Shown here: in pieces, positions 1 to 8,597 of the stretch
How positions within the stretch are numbered: position 1 is the stretch's first letter
How the letters are laid out: each line of letters starts with the position of its first letter
Assembly: GCF_002886255.1 (NCBI RefSeq)
Contig: NZ_KZ614149.1
Coordinates: forward strand, 372,001-436,000
From: Alteribacillus bidgolensis
Lineage (GTDB): Bacteria; Bacillota; Bacilli; Bacillales; Marinococcaceae
DNA length: 64,000 nt
Reading direction: 5' to 3'
Position numbers and translations under genes: made by a program
The notes under the pieces: model-generated
The model's database searches: none
What the model was told of the DNA's origin: nothing
What the model saw: only the letters and a program-made list of their open reading frames with translations

Positions 1-2
1 AT

Positions 3-620
3 CAAAAATTATTTTTTCGTACTATGGGAATGAATGTTTTAATTATATTAGCCATAAACCTTTCCTTTGGATTTATCGTTCCAGCTGTTGATAATGGTGC
101 ACATATTGGCGGTTTAATAGGTGGATTTTTAGCATCGGCATTTGTACACCTTCCAAAACACGGTTGGAAGTTTAGACAAGTTTTTATTTTCTTCTTAACT
201 GCTGTGTTAAGCAGCACACTGTTTTGGTATGGGCATGCAAATGAGAGCAAAGCAGAATCTCCTCTGCTTGACTTGCAAATCGCCCAAGAGCATTTAGAAA
301 GGGACAACGTTGAAGAAGCGGAATATATTTTGGAGTCACTCTTAGAAAATAAAGACAATGCTCAGGCCTATTTTTTAATGGGAAATGTATCGATTCAAAA
401 AGAAGATTATGAAACTTCCGCTCAATACTTTGAGAAGGCTGCAGAACTTGAAAATGAATTTCCACAAGCCCATTACAATCTTTCATTAGTTTATATAGAA
501 TTAAATGAATATGAAAAAGCTGAACTAGCTTTGGCTCGTGCTAAAGAAACAAATGAATCGAAAGGTGATGAAAGGCTGAACTTTGAAAAAGTGGAAGAGT
601 TATTAAAAGAAAGAGAGTAA
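3..620 (+). CDS. gluP: Rhomboid-family intramembrane protease with TPR tail (3' part)
   Basis: This is the C-terminal part of a rhomboid serine protease of the GluP/YqgP type; the gene runs off the left edge, and the frame stays open upstream of the first visible ATG at 24. The motif GAHIGGLIGGFL carries the catalytic histidine of the last rhomboid helix; the catalytic serine (GxSG) must lie outside the window. A hydrophobic segment follows, then from about residue 90 of the visible part two to three TPR-like repeats (YFLMGN, YETSAQYFEKA, YEKAELALA), as in B. subtilis GluP. Rhomboids cut membrane proteins within their transmembrane segments. The downstream order yqgQ-glcK, though interrupted by extra genes here, supports the assignment. 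Confidence 0.88.
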   Translation, partial: QKLFFRTMGMNVLIILAINLSFGFIVPAVDNGAHIGGLIGGFLASAFVHLPKHGWKFRQVFIFFLTAVLSSTLFWYGHANESKAESPLLDLQIAQEHLERDNVEEAEYILESLLENKDNAQAYFLMGNVSIQKEDYETSAQYFEKAAELENEFPQAHYNLSLVYIELNEYEKAELALARAKETNESKGDERLNFEKVEELLKERE

Positions 621-645
621 ACTTTCCGTTGGGTAAACTTATTTC

Positions 646-1458
646 TTAATAATGGCTGTAATGAATGAATAAAGATAATTTTCTTTGTTTTTCATCCCAG
701 CTAATAAACGGCATTCCTCTTTTATGTTCCGATCGGTATTTGCGGTTTCCTTCTAATAATTTTTTGTAAATACCTCCCCACATTTCTTCTAATTGTTCAA
801 GTGGAAGGTGATTATTTGAAGCAGGATCGGTAATCATTTTCCACTTATTTAAGTCTTCTAATGGGAAAAGCAGCGTATCATGAGGAAGGTTTGCTTCATC
901 GCGAATAATCCTTTCTATGTGATCTTGTTGTTGTTTAATTACAGCGTCCAAAATATTTTTAGCCTTTTTATCTTCTTTTGATTTGGGAGATTTAAAAGAA
1001 TGCATGTCGGTCATAGGCGTGTCCAAAACATATAATTTATCTTCACTCCAGCCAAAGGAAAATTCAGAATTTTCTTCGGCATAATGAAAAGTTAATAAAT
1101 GATAACGGCTGCTTTCTTCAGCTTTCGTTTGTTTTGTAATATTTAAATCGTTTTGATGCTCCGACCATGCGGAGGATGTATCTTTTAAGTATCCATCCTC
1201 AAATAGCAAGGTAAAGCCTTGTTGAAATGAAACCTCATTATATGTTTCGGAAGATCCTGTCCATTCTAAAAGGTATTCGTCATCATCGCTGATATGAAGA
1301 ATTTCAACTGTGCTAGTCGAATCAGAAAAAAAATCTTCTGGGTGCTGAAAAGATAATTCAGATTCTTTATTACGTTCATGCGTGGCTAATGATATATGGT
1401 TGGAAACAAGGAAAAATAAAAATAAAAGGGAAAATGCTATATAAAATAATTTTGTCAT
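646..1458 (-). CDS. Predicted exported or membrane-anchored protein, unknown
   Basis: I do not recognise this 270-residue protein. It starts with a hydrophobic stretch (residues 4-24, rich in Leu and Phe) that could be a signal anchor or signal peptide; I see no lipobox. The rest is hydrophilic and acidic, with alternating strand-like segments (EYLLEWTGSS, FTLLFEDGYL) and a Trp-rich C-terminal half. It is convergent with gluP and divergent from the spore-germination gene at 1594. Its place between gluP and yqgQ differs from B. subtilis, so it is probably a lineage-specific gene. Confidence 0.6.
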   Translation of the reverse strand: MTKLFYIAFSLLFLFFLVSNHISLATHERNKESELSFQHPEDFFSDSTSTVEILHISDDDEYLLEWTGSSETYNEVSFQQGFTLLFEDGYLKDTSSAWSEHQNDLNITKQTKAEESSRYHLLTFHYAEENSEFSFGWSEDKLYVLDTPMTDMHSFKSPKSKEDKKAKNILDAVIKQQQDHIERIIRDEANLPHDTLLFPLEDLNKWKMITDPASNNHLPLEQLEEMWGGIYKKLLEGNRKYRSEHKRGMPFISWDEKQRKLSLFIHYSHY

Positions 1459-1593
1459 ACAAAGAACCCCTGTCCTTTTTGTCTATTTTCATGAGTATGT
1501 ATAGGAAAAGAATTCATGACATCCATCATTCATAAACTTTTGTCTGCATTTTTTTTGTAATTGCGGAGAAAATGGGAAAGAGGGGTGGATTAG

Positions 1594-3051
1594 ATGGACA
1601 AAAATGGTGTGCCAGTAAGTAAAAAATTAGAAGAAAATCAAAAATATCTTTCTGAAGAACTGGCTGTTGATAAAAATTTTGATATTATTGAACTTCCTGT
1701 TGAATATAACGGCAGGAAAATGCTCTTTTATATGGTGGACGGTTTTGTAAAAGATTCAGCGATGACACAAATTCAGCGTGAGCTTGCTCATTTAAAGTAT
1801 TCTCAATATCGTGCTGATACGTTAAAGTTACTTATCACATCAAGAATACCGTATGTTGAATTAGACACAAGTGATGATTTAAATGAAATAGTAGACCAGG
1901 TTCTCTCTGGTCCGGCAGCGCTTGTTGTTGAGGGGGAAGAGCAGGTCATTCTCATCGATGTCAGAGAATATCCTGTTCGAAGTCTCGAAGAGCCGCAAAC
2001 AGAGCAAGTCGTTAGAGGAGCGAAAGACGGTTTTGTTGAAACGATAGTATTTAACACAGCATTAGCAAGAAGAAGAATAAGAGACCGTGGTTTGCGAATG
2101 GAATATCTATCTGTTGGCAAGCGCTCCTTGACCGATCTATGTATTGGCTATATTGAAGACATAGCAAATAAAGATATGGTGGAAACCATTAAAGAACGTA
2201 TAGAAAAGATAAAAGTCGACGGTTTGCCAATGGCTGACAAAACGATTGAAGAATATTTGTATGGACAGTATTTGAATCCGTACCCTCTCGTAAGATATAC
2301 AGAAAGACCTGATACAGCAGCAGCCCACTTGTTAGAAGGCCATGTATTAATATTTGTAGATGGTTCACCAGCTGTTATTATTACTCCATGTACCTTTTGG
2401 CACCATTTACAACATGCAGAAGAATACAGACAAAAACCAGTAATAGGAACAATGCATCGTTTAACAAGACATTTTGCTGTGTTTGCATCATTATTTCTGC
2501 TTCCATTGTGGTTTTTGTTTGCTAACGAGGCTATCGACCCGCCGGCTTATATGAGTTATATTGGAGCAGAAGAATCAGGAAAGGTACCGCTTTTAACTCA
2601 ATTCTTAATTGCAGAACTAGGAATAGAAATGTTACGAATGGCAGCAATTCATACGCCATCCGCTTTAGCAACTGCGCTTGGTTTAGTGGCTGCTATATTA
2701 ATAGGGGAAATAGCGATTGAAGTGGGTTTGTTTTCATCAGAAGTAGTACTTTACCTTGCAGTAGCCGCTATCGGTTCATATGCCACCCCAAGCTATGAAT
2801 TGAGTTTAGCGAATAGATTGTGTCGTATAATATTTTTATTGATGGCAGCTTGGTTTGGAGTCACTGGCTTTATAGCGAGTGTAACAGTATGGATATTATT
2901 ATTAATAGTGCTAAGACCAGCAGGAGTCCCATATCTATGGCCGTTTATCCCTTTTTCTTTTCACGCGCTTGGTGATATTTTAAAAAGAAGGCCTATTCCA
3001 TTAAAAAATAGAAGGCCTGATGCATTTCAACTTATTGATGAGGATAAATAA
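1594..3051 (+). CDS. GerA/SpoVAF-family spore germination membrane protein
   Basis: This 485-residue protein matches the GerAA/SpoVAF family in length and layout: an N-terminal soluble domain of about 290 residues and a C-terminal half with five to six membrane segments (roughly residues 295-460). The segment RPDTAAAHLLEGHVLIFVDG is the typical end of the soluble domain, and SPAVIITPCTFW and RPAGVPYLWPF are family-typical. Members sit in the inner spore membrane and act in nutrient-triggered germination; SpoVAF works with the SpoVA dipicolinate channel. The gene stands alone without gerAB or gerAC partners, which favours SpoVAF over GerAA. The ATG is preceded by AGAGGGGTGG. Confidence 0.85.
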   Translation: MDKNGVPVSKKLEENQKYLSEELAVDKNFDIIELPVEYNGRKMLFYMVDGFVKDSAMTQIQRELAHLKYSQYRADTLKLLITSRIPYVELDTSDDLNEIVDQVLSGPAALVVEGEEQVILIDVREYPVRSLEEPQTEQVVRGAKDGFVETIVFNTALARRRIRDRGLRMEYLSVGKRSLTDLCIGYIEDIANKDMVETIKERIEKIKVDGLPMADKTIEEYLYGQYLNPYPLVRYTERPDTAAAHLLEGHVLIFVDGSPAVIITPCTFWHHLQHAEEYRQKPVIGTMHRLTRHFAVFASLFLLPLWFLFANEAIDPPAYMSYIGAEESGKVPLLTQFLIAELGIEMLRMAAIHTPSALATALGLVAAILIGEIAIEVGLFSSEVVLYLAVAAIGSYATPSYELSLANRLCRIIFLLMAAWFGVTGFIASVTVWILLLIVLRPAGVPYLWPFIPFSFHALGDILKRRPIPLKNRRPDAFQLIDEDK

Positions 3052-3055
3052 AATG

Positions 3056-3100
3056 AAACTGTCTTTTCCATTTAGTAAATCAGGAAAAGGCAGTTTTTTT
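3056..3100 (+). terminator. Rho-independent terminator after the germination gene
   Basis: AACTGTCTTTTCC and GGAAAAGGCAGTT form a long stem around a 13-nt loop, followed by a run of T. It lies directly behind the stop codon at 3051. Confidence 0.85.
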
Positions 3101-3254
3101 ATAAAAATACGACATTCAATGTACTTGACGTATGAATGCCGTTCCGCGGGCTCTCAGAAAAAGAAGGGTTGAAATGTTTACATAAGTTTGCAGGTAATGA
3201 TTTTGCTGGACAAACATAGATTATATTAATCATCTCAACATTGAGGAGGAAGTC

Positions 3255-3761
3255 ATGTTTGCATCTATGATGGAAATTATACTAGCAGCTATGACTGTGG
3301 GAGCGGCTTCGGTCTATACAAGAAATAAACAAACAATGTTATCTGTTCTTTTTATTTTATTGTTTGCTTCTTTTGCTTACCTTGGTTTCCTTTTATCAAG
3401 CTATCATATCATTTATCTAGAAGAACTGCATTGGACGGTTGATGTGGTCCGGTTTTTAATAGCGCTGACTGTAGGAGCAGCAGCAGTATTTTCGTTTCTT
3501 CCTTTCCATGGTTACTTTCATTCGCAGAGTAAACAATTATGGCTCGCTGTTTCCGTATTTTATTTATTTGTTGGGTGGCATGCTGGGCACTGGTTTGGGT
3601 CTTGGTATATGTTCACAGGATTAATAATAATGTTTATAATTTTTTATGTAGCAGGAAATATTTGTCAAGGTATGGTACAGATAAAATTGAAACAAAAACA
3701 AATGGCATCCTATATCCCTTTTATCATTTTGCTTTTATTTTCAATACTTCTGTTGCTATAA
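3255..3761 (+). CDS. Multi-pass membrane protein, unknown
   Basis: This is a 168-residue protein that is almost wholly hydrophobic, with about five membrane segments (residues 5-20, 28-48, 62-82, 94-112, 117-135 and a last one at 150-168). The start follows TTGAGGAGGAAG with good spacing. It ends seven bases before yqgQ and is probably co-transcribed with yqgQ and glcK. The motif GWHAGHWFGSW is notable but I cannot link it to a named family. It could be a small transporter or an envelope-stress protein; no function is assigned. Confidence 0.7.
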   Translation: MFASMMEIILAAMTVGAASVYTRNKQTMLSVLFILLFASFAYLGFLLSSYHIIYLEELHWTVDVVRFLIALTVGAAAVFSFLPFHGYFHSQSKQLWLAVSVFYLFVGWHAGHWFGSWYMFTGLIIMFIIFYVAGNICQGMVQIKLKQKQMASYIPFIILLLFSILLLL

Positions 3762-3768
3762 TAAAGTT

Positions 3769-3981
3769 ATGTTTAATGAAATGAATTCAATAACTGACAT
3801 CAGAAAATGGCTTGTGCAGTTTAGAACAATCGTATACACAAAAGACCGCCTAGCGGATCTTGAATTAATGGAAGACGAAATGAGAGAAGCTTATCAAATG
3901 GGTATGTTAAATCAAGAAATGTATCAAAAAGCTATGTTGATTTTACTGCAAGAAAAATCGGCACTATCCGATAATAAATAA
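3769..3981 (+). CDS. yqgQ: YqgQ family protein (DUF910)
   Basis: This 70-residue protein has the DUF910/YqgQ pattern: IRKWLVQFRTIVYTKDRLADL followed by a helical stretch LELMEDEMREAY. In B. subtilis yqgQ lies just upstream of glcK and downstream of gluP, as here. Family members are small three-helix proteins proposed to bind single-stranded nucleic acid; the function is unproven. The gap to glcK is 28 bases, so the two are likely one transcript. Confidence 0.9.
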   Translation: MFNEMNSITDIRKWLVQFRTIVYTKDRLADLELMEDEMREAYQMGMLNQEMYQKAMLILLQEKSALSDNK

Positions 3982-4009
3982 GTATCAACAAAGGAGCTGT
4001 ACTGTACAT

Positions 4010-4978
4010 ATGGAAGCACAATACGTACTAGGGATCGATGTAGGCGGAACTTCCGTTAAGCTAGCAGTGTTAACCGTAGATGGTAATTTGCTTGAAAAAT
4101 GGAATGTTCCGACAAATAAAGCAGACAACGGAGCCTATATTCTTAAAGATATATCTTCCTCTGTTAAAGAACATCTTTTAAACCTGAGGTTGGATAAGAA
4201 TCAATTTATAGGTGCTGGTATTGGAGTGCCAGGTTTTATTAATATGGAAAAAGGTATGGTAGATTTTGCGGTAAACATTGGCTGGAGAGACTATCCGATT
4301 GTACGCATTCTTTCAGACTATCTTGATATGCCAGTAGTTGTAGATAATGATGCAAATTTAGCTGCTGCAGGTGAGTACTGGAAAGGCGCGGGAACTGGTG
4401 CAGATGATTTAATAATGTTTACTATTGGTACAGGCGTTGGCGGTGGAATCATTGTAAAAGGAGATATTCTTCATGGCGTTGGGGGCATGGGAGGAGAAAT
4501 AGGACATGTTACCGTTGTTCCTGAAGGAGGGACACCCTGCAATTGCGGAAAAGCAGGATGTCTAGAAACAGTATCGTCTGCTACAGGGATCGTACGTATA
4601 GGTAATATAGAAGCTGAAAAAAATAAGGAATCTTCTCTATATAAACAAAAGCAAGAAGGAATACAATTGACGACGAAAAATATTTTTGAAGCTGCAGTTC
4701 GAGGCGATCAAACGGCTGATGCTGTTATCGAAAAAGCAATGTATTTCCTAGGATTAGCAGCTGCAAACATAGCTAATGTATTAAACCCTCAAAAAATTGT
4801 AATAGGGGGAGGCGTGTCGGCTGCCGGAGAACAATTGCTTTTTCCATTACGGAATCATTACGATAACTTTGCATTAGAAAGAGTAAAGTTGGATTCTGAA
4901 TTTGCCCTTGCTGAATTAGGAAATGATGCAGGAGTGATGGGTGCTGCATGGCTTGCAAAAACGTATTTAAAAGATTAG
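4010..4978 (+). CDS. glcK: ROK-family glucokinase
   Basis: This 322-residue enzyme phosphorylates glucose with ATP to glucose-6-phosphate in the cytoplasm. The N-terminal phosphate loop reads GIDVGGTSVKLAV, the catalytic region contains VVDNDANLAAAGE with the ROK Asp, and the zinc-binding motif CNCGKAGCLE near residue 180 is complete. A second glycine-rich ATP motif, IVIGGGVSAAGEQ, lies near residue 265. Length and order agree with B. subtilis GlcK (YqgR). The ATG follows AAGGAGCTG. Confidence 0.96.
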   Translation: MEAQYVLGIDVGGTSVKLAVLTVDGNLLEKWNVPTNKADNGAYILKDISSSVKEHLLNLRLDKNQFIGAGIGVPGFINMEKGMVDFAVNIGWRDYPIVRILSDYLDMPVVVDNDANLAAAGEYWKGAGTGADDLIMFTIGTGVGGGIIVKGDILHGVGGMGGEIGHVTVVPEGGTPCNCGKAGCLETVSSATGIVRIGNIEAEKNKESSLYKQKQEGIQLTTKNIFEAAVRGDQTADAVIEKAMYFLGLAAANIANVLNPQKIVIGGGVSAAGEQLLFPLRNHYDNFALERVKLDSEFALAELGNDAGVMGAAWLAKTYLKD

Positions 4979-4988
4979 AAATATAAAA

Positions 4989-5018
4989 TCGGCTGTCTTA
5001 TAAAGGCAGTCTTCTTTT
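4989..5018 (+). terminator. Rho-independent terminator after glcK
   Basis: GGCTGTCTT and AAGGCAGTC pair, with G-T wobbles, around a 3-nt loop and are followed by a T-rich stretch. Confidence 0.65.
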
Positions 5019-5019
5019 A

Positions 5020-5116
5020 TACTTTAGGAAAGTTTAAATTTGTGAAAAGGAATAAAGTATAAGTAAGACTACGACTACCGCCATAAGGACTCGGCGGCAA
5101 GCCGAGTTTTTCTAAT
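5020..5116. repeat. Dispersed non-coding repeat, copy 1
   Basis: The segment starts TACTTTAGGAAAGTTTAAA and ends near GCCGCCATAAGGACTC-like sequence followed by CGGCGGCAAGCCGAG and T residues. The same start, a middle AAAG-AACAAAG-like part, and the CCGCCATAAGGACTCGG block recur at 9683 and 9898. It carries no reading frame. Its end can fold as CTCGGCGGCAAGCCGAG, so it may also act as a terminator or RNA structure. Confidence 0.75.
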
Positions 5117-5272
5117 ATTAATAGAAACGTTTTGCCGATATATAGTATCAATAATATAACGATTTTACTCTTAATGGTAAGCGGAGAAGACATACTCAAA
5201 AAAACATCAACTTGCCAATTGAATGTCATAAAATATAGAAATAAACTTTTTTATGGAAGGGGAGGCGTACAT

Positions 5273-6172
5273 ATGAACCGAAACGTAACAATGATCGGCG
5301 TGCCGATGGACCTTGGTCAGAACAGGCGCGGAGTAGATATGGGACCAAGTGCTATCCGTTATGCAGGAGTTTTAGAAAGAATCCGCACTTTAGGATACAA
5401 TATAGAAGATAAGGGCGACATACAAGTTAAAAAAGAAACACTCGGAAACGAAAACATACACAATTTAAGCAACTTAGACCCTGTAACAGAAACAAATAAA
5501 TCTTTAGCAAGAACAGTCTCTTCCATTAATAAAGAAGGGCATTTTCCGCTTATCCTTGGCGGTGATCATAGTATTGCTATTGGAACTATTGCTGGAATGT
5601 CAGGCTATTTTGATAACCTTGGTGTGATTTGGTATGATGCTCATGGTGATTTGAATACTGCTGACACTTCTCCTTCAGGTAATATTCATGGAATGCCTCT
5701 TGCTGTCTCTCTTGGTTTAGGTCATCCTACTTTGACGACAATAAATGGGGATTTTCCAAAAATTAAACCGGAAAACGTAATCATTATAGGAGCAAGAGAG
5801 CTTGACGAAGGAGAAAAAGATTATATTCGGCAATCTGGCATGAATGTCTATACAATGCACGAGATAGATCGTTTAGGAATGTCGGAAGTCATGCATCAAT
5901 CTATTAATTACCTTAAGGATAGGTGTGATGGCGTCCATTTAAGTCTCGATCTTGATGGTCTTGATCCCCATGATGCCCCAGGAGTAGGAACTCCGGTGTT
6001 AGGCGGTCTAACTTATAGAGAAAGCCATTTAGCCATGGAGATGCTCGCTGAAGCAAAAATGGTTACTTCAGCAGAATTTGTAGAAGTCAATCCTATACTA
6101 GATGAAAAAAATAAAACAGCTGAAGTGGCTGTAGCCTTAATGGGATCGCTATTTGGAGAAAAGCTGAAATAA
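5273..6172 (+). CDS. rocF: Arginase
   Basis: The enzyme hydrolyses L-arginine to ornithine and urea. The three manganese-binding motifs of ureohydrolases are complete: GGDHSIAIG, WYDAHGDLNT and SLDLDGLDPHDAPGVGTP. I chose the ATG at 5273 because it follows GGAAGGGGAGGCG and gives MNRNVTMIGVPMDLGQ, a normal arginase N-terminus and a normal length of 299 residues; a longer in-frame start at 5132 has no ribosome site and overlaps repeat DNA. Aspartase follows after 22 bases, so the pair form an operon for nitrogen release from arginine and aspartate, unlike the rocABC/rocDEF arrangement of B. subtilis. Confidence 0.95.
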   Translation: MNRNVTMIGVPMDLGQNRRGVDMGPSAIRYAGVLERIRTLGYNIEDKGDIQVKKETLGNENIHNLSNLDPVTETNKSLARTVSSINKEGHFPLILGGDHSIAIGTIAGMSGYFDNLGVIWYDAHGDLNTADTSPSGNIHGMPLAVSLGLGHPTLTTINGDFPKIKPENVIIIGARELDEGEKDYIRQSGMNVYTMHEIDRLGMSEVMHQSINYLKDRCDGVHLSLDLDGLDPHDAPGVGTPVLGGLTYRESHLAMEMLAEAKMVTSAEFVEVNPILDEKNKTAEVAVALMGSLFGEKLK

Positions 6173-6194
6173 TTGTTGTGAAGGAGAAGATGAC

Positions 6195-7613
6195 ATGAGT
6201 GAATTTCGTACCGAAAGAGACTTTTTGGGAGAAAAAATGGTGCCCATTGATGCTTATTACGGCATACAAACAATACGTGCAAAAGAAAATTTTCCAATTA
6301 CCGGTTATCCCCCTCATCCGGAATTGATAAAAGCTTTCGGATATGTGAAAAAAGCAGCTGCAATAGCAAATAGAGAAGTAGGTGTTTTAAATAAAAATAT
6401 TGCAGCGGCAGTTATACAAGCCGCAGATGAGGTGATTGAAGGAGCCTTTAATGACCAATTTATTGTGGATGCGATTCAAGGCGGCGCGGGTACTTCGTTT
6501 AATATGAATGCCAATGAAGTTATTGCAAACCGAGCAATTGAAATATTAGGTGGGACGAAAGGTCATTATTTAACAGTTAGTCCAAATACTCATGTGAATA
6601 TGGCACAATCGACCAATGATTCTTTTCCTACAGCAATTCATATTGCTGCACTTCGCTTAGCAAAAGTACTATTGAAGTCTTTAGAACAGATTATATCTAC
6701 ATTAAAAGATAAAGAAGCAGAATTTGATAAATTCATAAAAATGGGTCGTACTCATTTACAAGATGCCGTACCAATCAGGCTCGGACAGGAATTTGGAGCT
6801 TACCGGCGGGTTTTAACTAGGGATTTAGCAAGAATTAAAGGCTCAGTAAATCATTTATATGAAATAAATATGGGTGCTACGGCTGTTGGAACAGGTTTAA
6901 ATGCGAAACCTGAATATATTGAAAAGGTAGCAAAATATTTAGCTGAAATAACTGGCTTTCCCTTATACAGTGCAGAAAATTTAGTAGATGCTACACAAAA
7001 TACAGATGCATATACAGAATTATCTGCGGCTTTAAAGGTACATGCTATAAATTTGTCAAAAATAGCTAATGATTTACGTTTAATGAGTTCAGGACCTCGA
7101 ACCGGCCTGAATGAAATTAACCTTCCCCCGAGACAGCCAGGCTCCTCGATTATGCCTGGTAAAGTAAATCCAGTAATGTGTGAAGTGATAAATCAAATTT
7201 CTTTTCAAGTTATCGGTAACGATCACACGATAAGTATGGCTTCAGAAGCAGGCCAGCTCGAGCTGAATGTAATGGAACCAGTGTTAGTTTTTAATCTCTT
7301 GCAATCTTTATCGGTTCTGCATAATGGTTTGCAAGTCTTCAGAGAGCATGCAATTGTGGGGATAAGCGCGAATGTGGACCATTGCAGGGAAATGGTAGAA
7401 CATAGTGTTGGTATAATCACAGCTATTAATCCACATGTTGGGTATGAAACTGCATCAAGAATTGCAAAGGAAGCAATAGAAACAGGGAGAAGCGTGAGAG
7501 AGATTTGCCTTGAAAGGGATATATTAAGCAAAGAAGAGCTCGACGAAATTTTGGATACAAAAGAAATGACAAACCCGGGAATAGCTGGAGCAGATTTTTT
7601 ATTTAAATCATAA
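6195..7613 (+). CDS. ansB: Aspartate ammonia-lyase (aspartase)
   Basis: This 472-residue enzyme of the fumarase/aspartase superfamily converts L-aspartate to fumarate and ammonia. The signature GSSIMPGKVNPV, holding the catalytic serine loop, lies near residue 315. TNDSFPTAIHIAA and GRTHLQDAVPIRLGQE are the other conserved blocks. The N-terminus FRTERDFLGEKMVP is typical of aspartase rather than fumarase C. The gene follows arginase in one operon, so arginine and aspartate breakdown are probably switched on together; no Ahr/RocR-type site could be seen with certainty. Confidence 0.95.
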   Translation: MSEFRTERDFLGEKMVPIDAYYGIQTIRAKENFPITGYPPHPELIKAFGYVKKAAAIANREVGVLNKNIAAAVIQAADEVIEGAFNDQFIVDAIQGGAGTSFNMNANEVIANRAIEILGGTKGHYLTVSPNTHVNMAQSTNDSFPTAIHIAALRLAKVLLKSLEQIISTLKDKEAEFDKFIKMGRTHLQDAVPIRLGQEFGAYRRVLTRDLARIKGSVNHLYEINMGATAVGTGLNAKPEYIEKVAKYLAEITGFPLYSAENLVDATQNTDAYTELSAALKVHAINLSKIANDLRLMSSGPRTGLNEINLPPRQPGSSIMPGKVNPVMCEVINQISFQVIGNDHTISMASEAGQLELNVMEPVLVFNLLQSLSVLHNGLQVFREHAIVGISANVDHCREMVEHSVGIITAINPHVGYETASRIAKEAIETGRSVREICLERDILSKEELDEILDTKEMTNPGIAGADFLFKS

Positions 7614-7619
7614 AATAAT

Positions 7620-7648
7620 GCCTGGTTAGAAGGAACCAGGTTGTTTTT
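7620..7648 (+). terminator. Rho-independent terminator after ansB
   Basis: CCTGGTT and AACCAGG form a stem around AGAAGG, followed by TTGTTTTTT. Confidence 0.85.
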
Positions 7649-7976
7649 TGCATAATATATAACTTATACGTGAAATACAAAGCTGCTTTCGTTTCCCATT
7701 TTTCATAAATGAGTGGAGAACAAAATTTTATGCAGCAAACTTTGTTATTTGTTTCACTACATTTTTTTTACACATAGGAAGACGCCCAATAAAAAACAAT
7801 TTAAACCGATAAATAAGCCTTTTCCACCTATTTTTCTTTGATTGCTGGAGTCAACCAAAATCAATTCCATTTTCCCAAAAGATTGTTTTTTACACACCAG
7901 CTGAACTCATTGGTGATAAATCATAGTTTATCTAAAGAAACGACAGTATGGAAAAGCATGAGAAAGGATGGTTAAC
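7649..7976. other. Intergenic stretch, no gene seen
   Basis: This AT-rich stretch holds no credible reading frame or RNA gene. It contains several T tracts and must include the promoter for the genes at 7977 and 8597, but no clear -35/-10 pair stands out. Confidence 0.5.
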
Positions 7977-8597
7977 GTGTTTAATGGGAATAAGCTGGTT
8001 GTTATTTTGCCGGTTCTGTTGATGATATTTCTTTTTGCAGGGGGAAGCTATTACATAAATCAAACAGAAGTGGTAAATAACGAAGAACTGGATGAAAAAA
8101 TAAACTGGGAAACAACTCTTTTGCAGACAGAGGATAGTTCGGTCTTAGAAGCAACTTGGAATTGGAGTGTTACTCCAAGCGATGGAATGGCGGGTGAAGA
8201 TTATATTGGGGTAACTTTCATTGATGAAAAGGGAGAGGCTTTACCAGCTGAATTAATGGATGATTATCAATTGACGTTAAAGGTTGAAGGGGAAGATATA
8301 ACAGAAGGTGGTGAGGCAGCAAACAATGGTATTATATTTTCATTTCCTAATGAGATAGAAGAAAATAAAACTTTGGGAGATAAAGGCTCATTGCGAGTAG
8401 AAACAACTTCTGCATCTAACCCTGTACGCGCAGTTATTAGTTACTTGCATACTTGGGAAGACCACGGAGGGCTTCAATCAAAAGATGCTAGGTTTTTTAA
8501 CCGGGAGTTTGCGGGTAAAGGGGACAAAGATGAATCATTTTTCTGGGTGTCAGAACGATTTGTTGATTTAGAAGAGAAAGGCAGTTCGAACGGCTAA
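7977..8597 (+). CDS. Membrane-anchored extracytoplasmic protein, unknown
   Basis: I do not recognise this protein of about 206 residues. A single membrane segment near the N-terminus (LVVILPVLLMIFLFAGG) is followed by an acidic, strand-rich domain. I prefer the GTG at 7977, eight bases after AAAGGA, over the ATG at 7968, which overlaps that ribosome site. The stop codon touches the ATG of the next gene, so the two are translationally coupled. It lies where yqgT-yqgV lie in B. subtilis but does not look like YqgU. Confidence 0.65.
   Translation: MFNGNKLVVILPVLLMIFLFAGGSYYINQTEVVNNEELDEKINWETTLLQTEDSSVLEATWNWSVTPSDGMAGEDYIGVTFIDEKGEALPAELMDDYQLTLKVEGEDITEGGEAANNGIIFSFPNEIEENKTLGDKGSLRVETTSASNPVRAVISYLHTWEDHGGLQSKDARFFNREFAGKGDKDESFFWVSERFVDLEEKGSSNG

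Noticed and set aside
5132..5272. N-terminal extension of arginase
   Set aside because: No ribosome site precedes it and the normal arginase N-terminus starts at 5273 behind a strong one.
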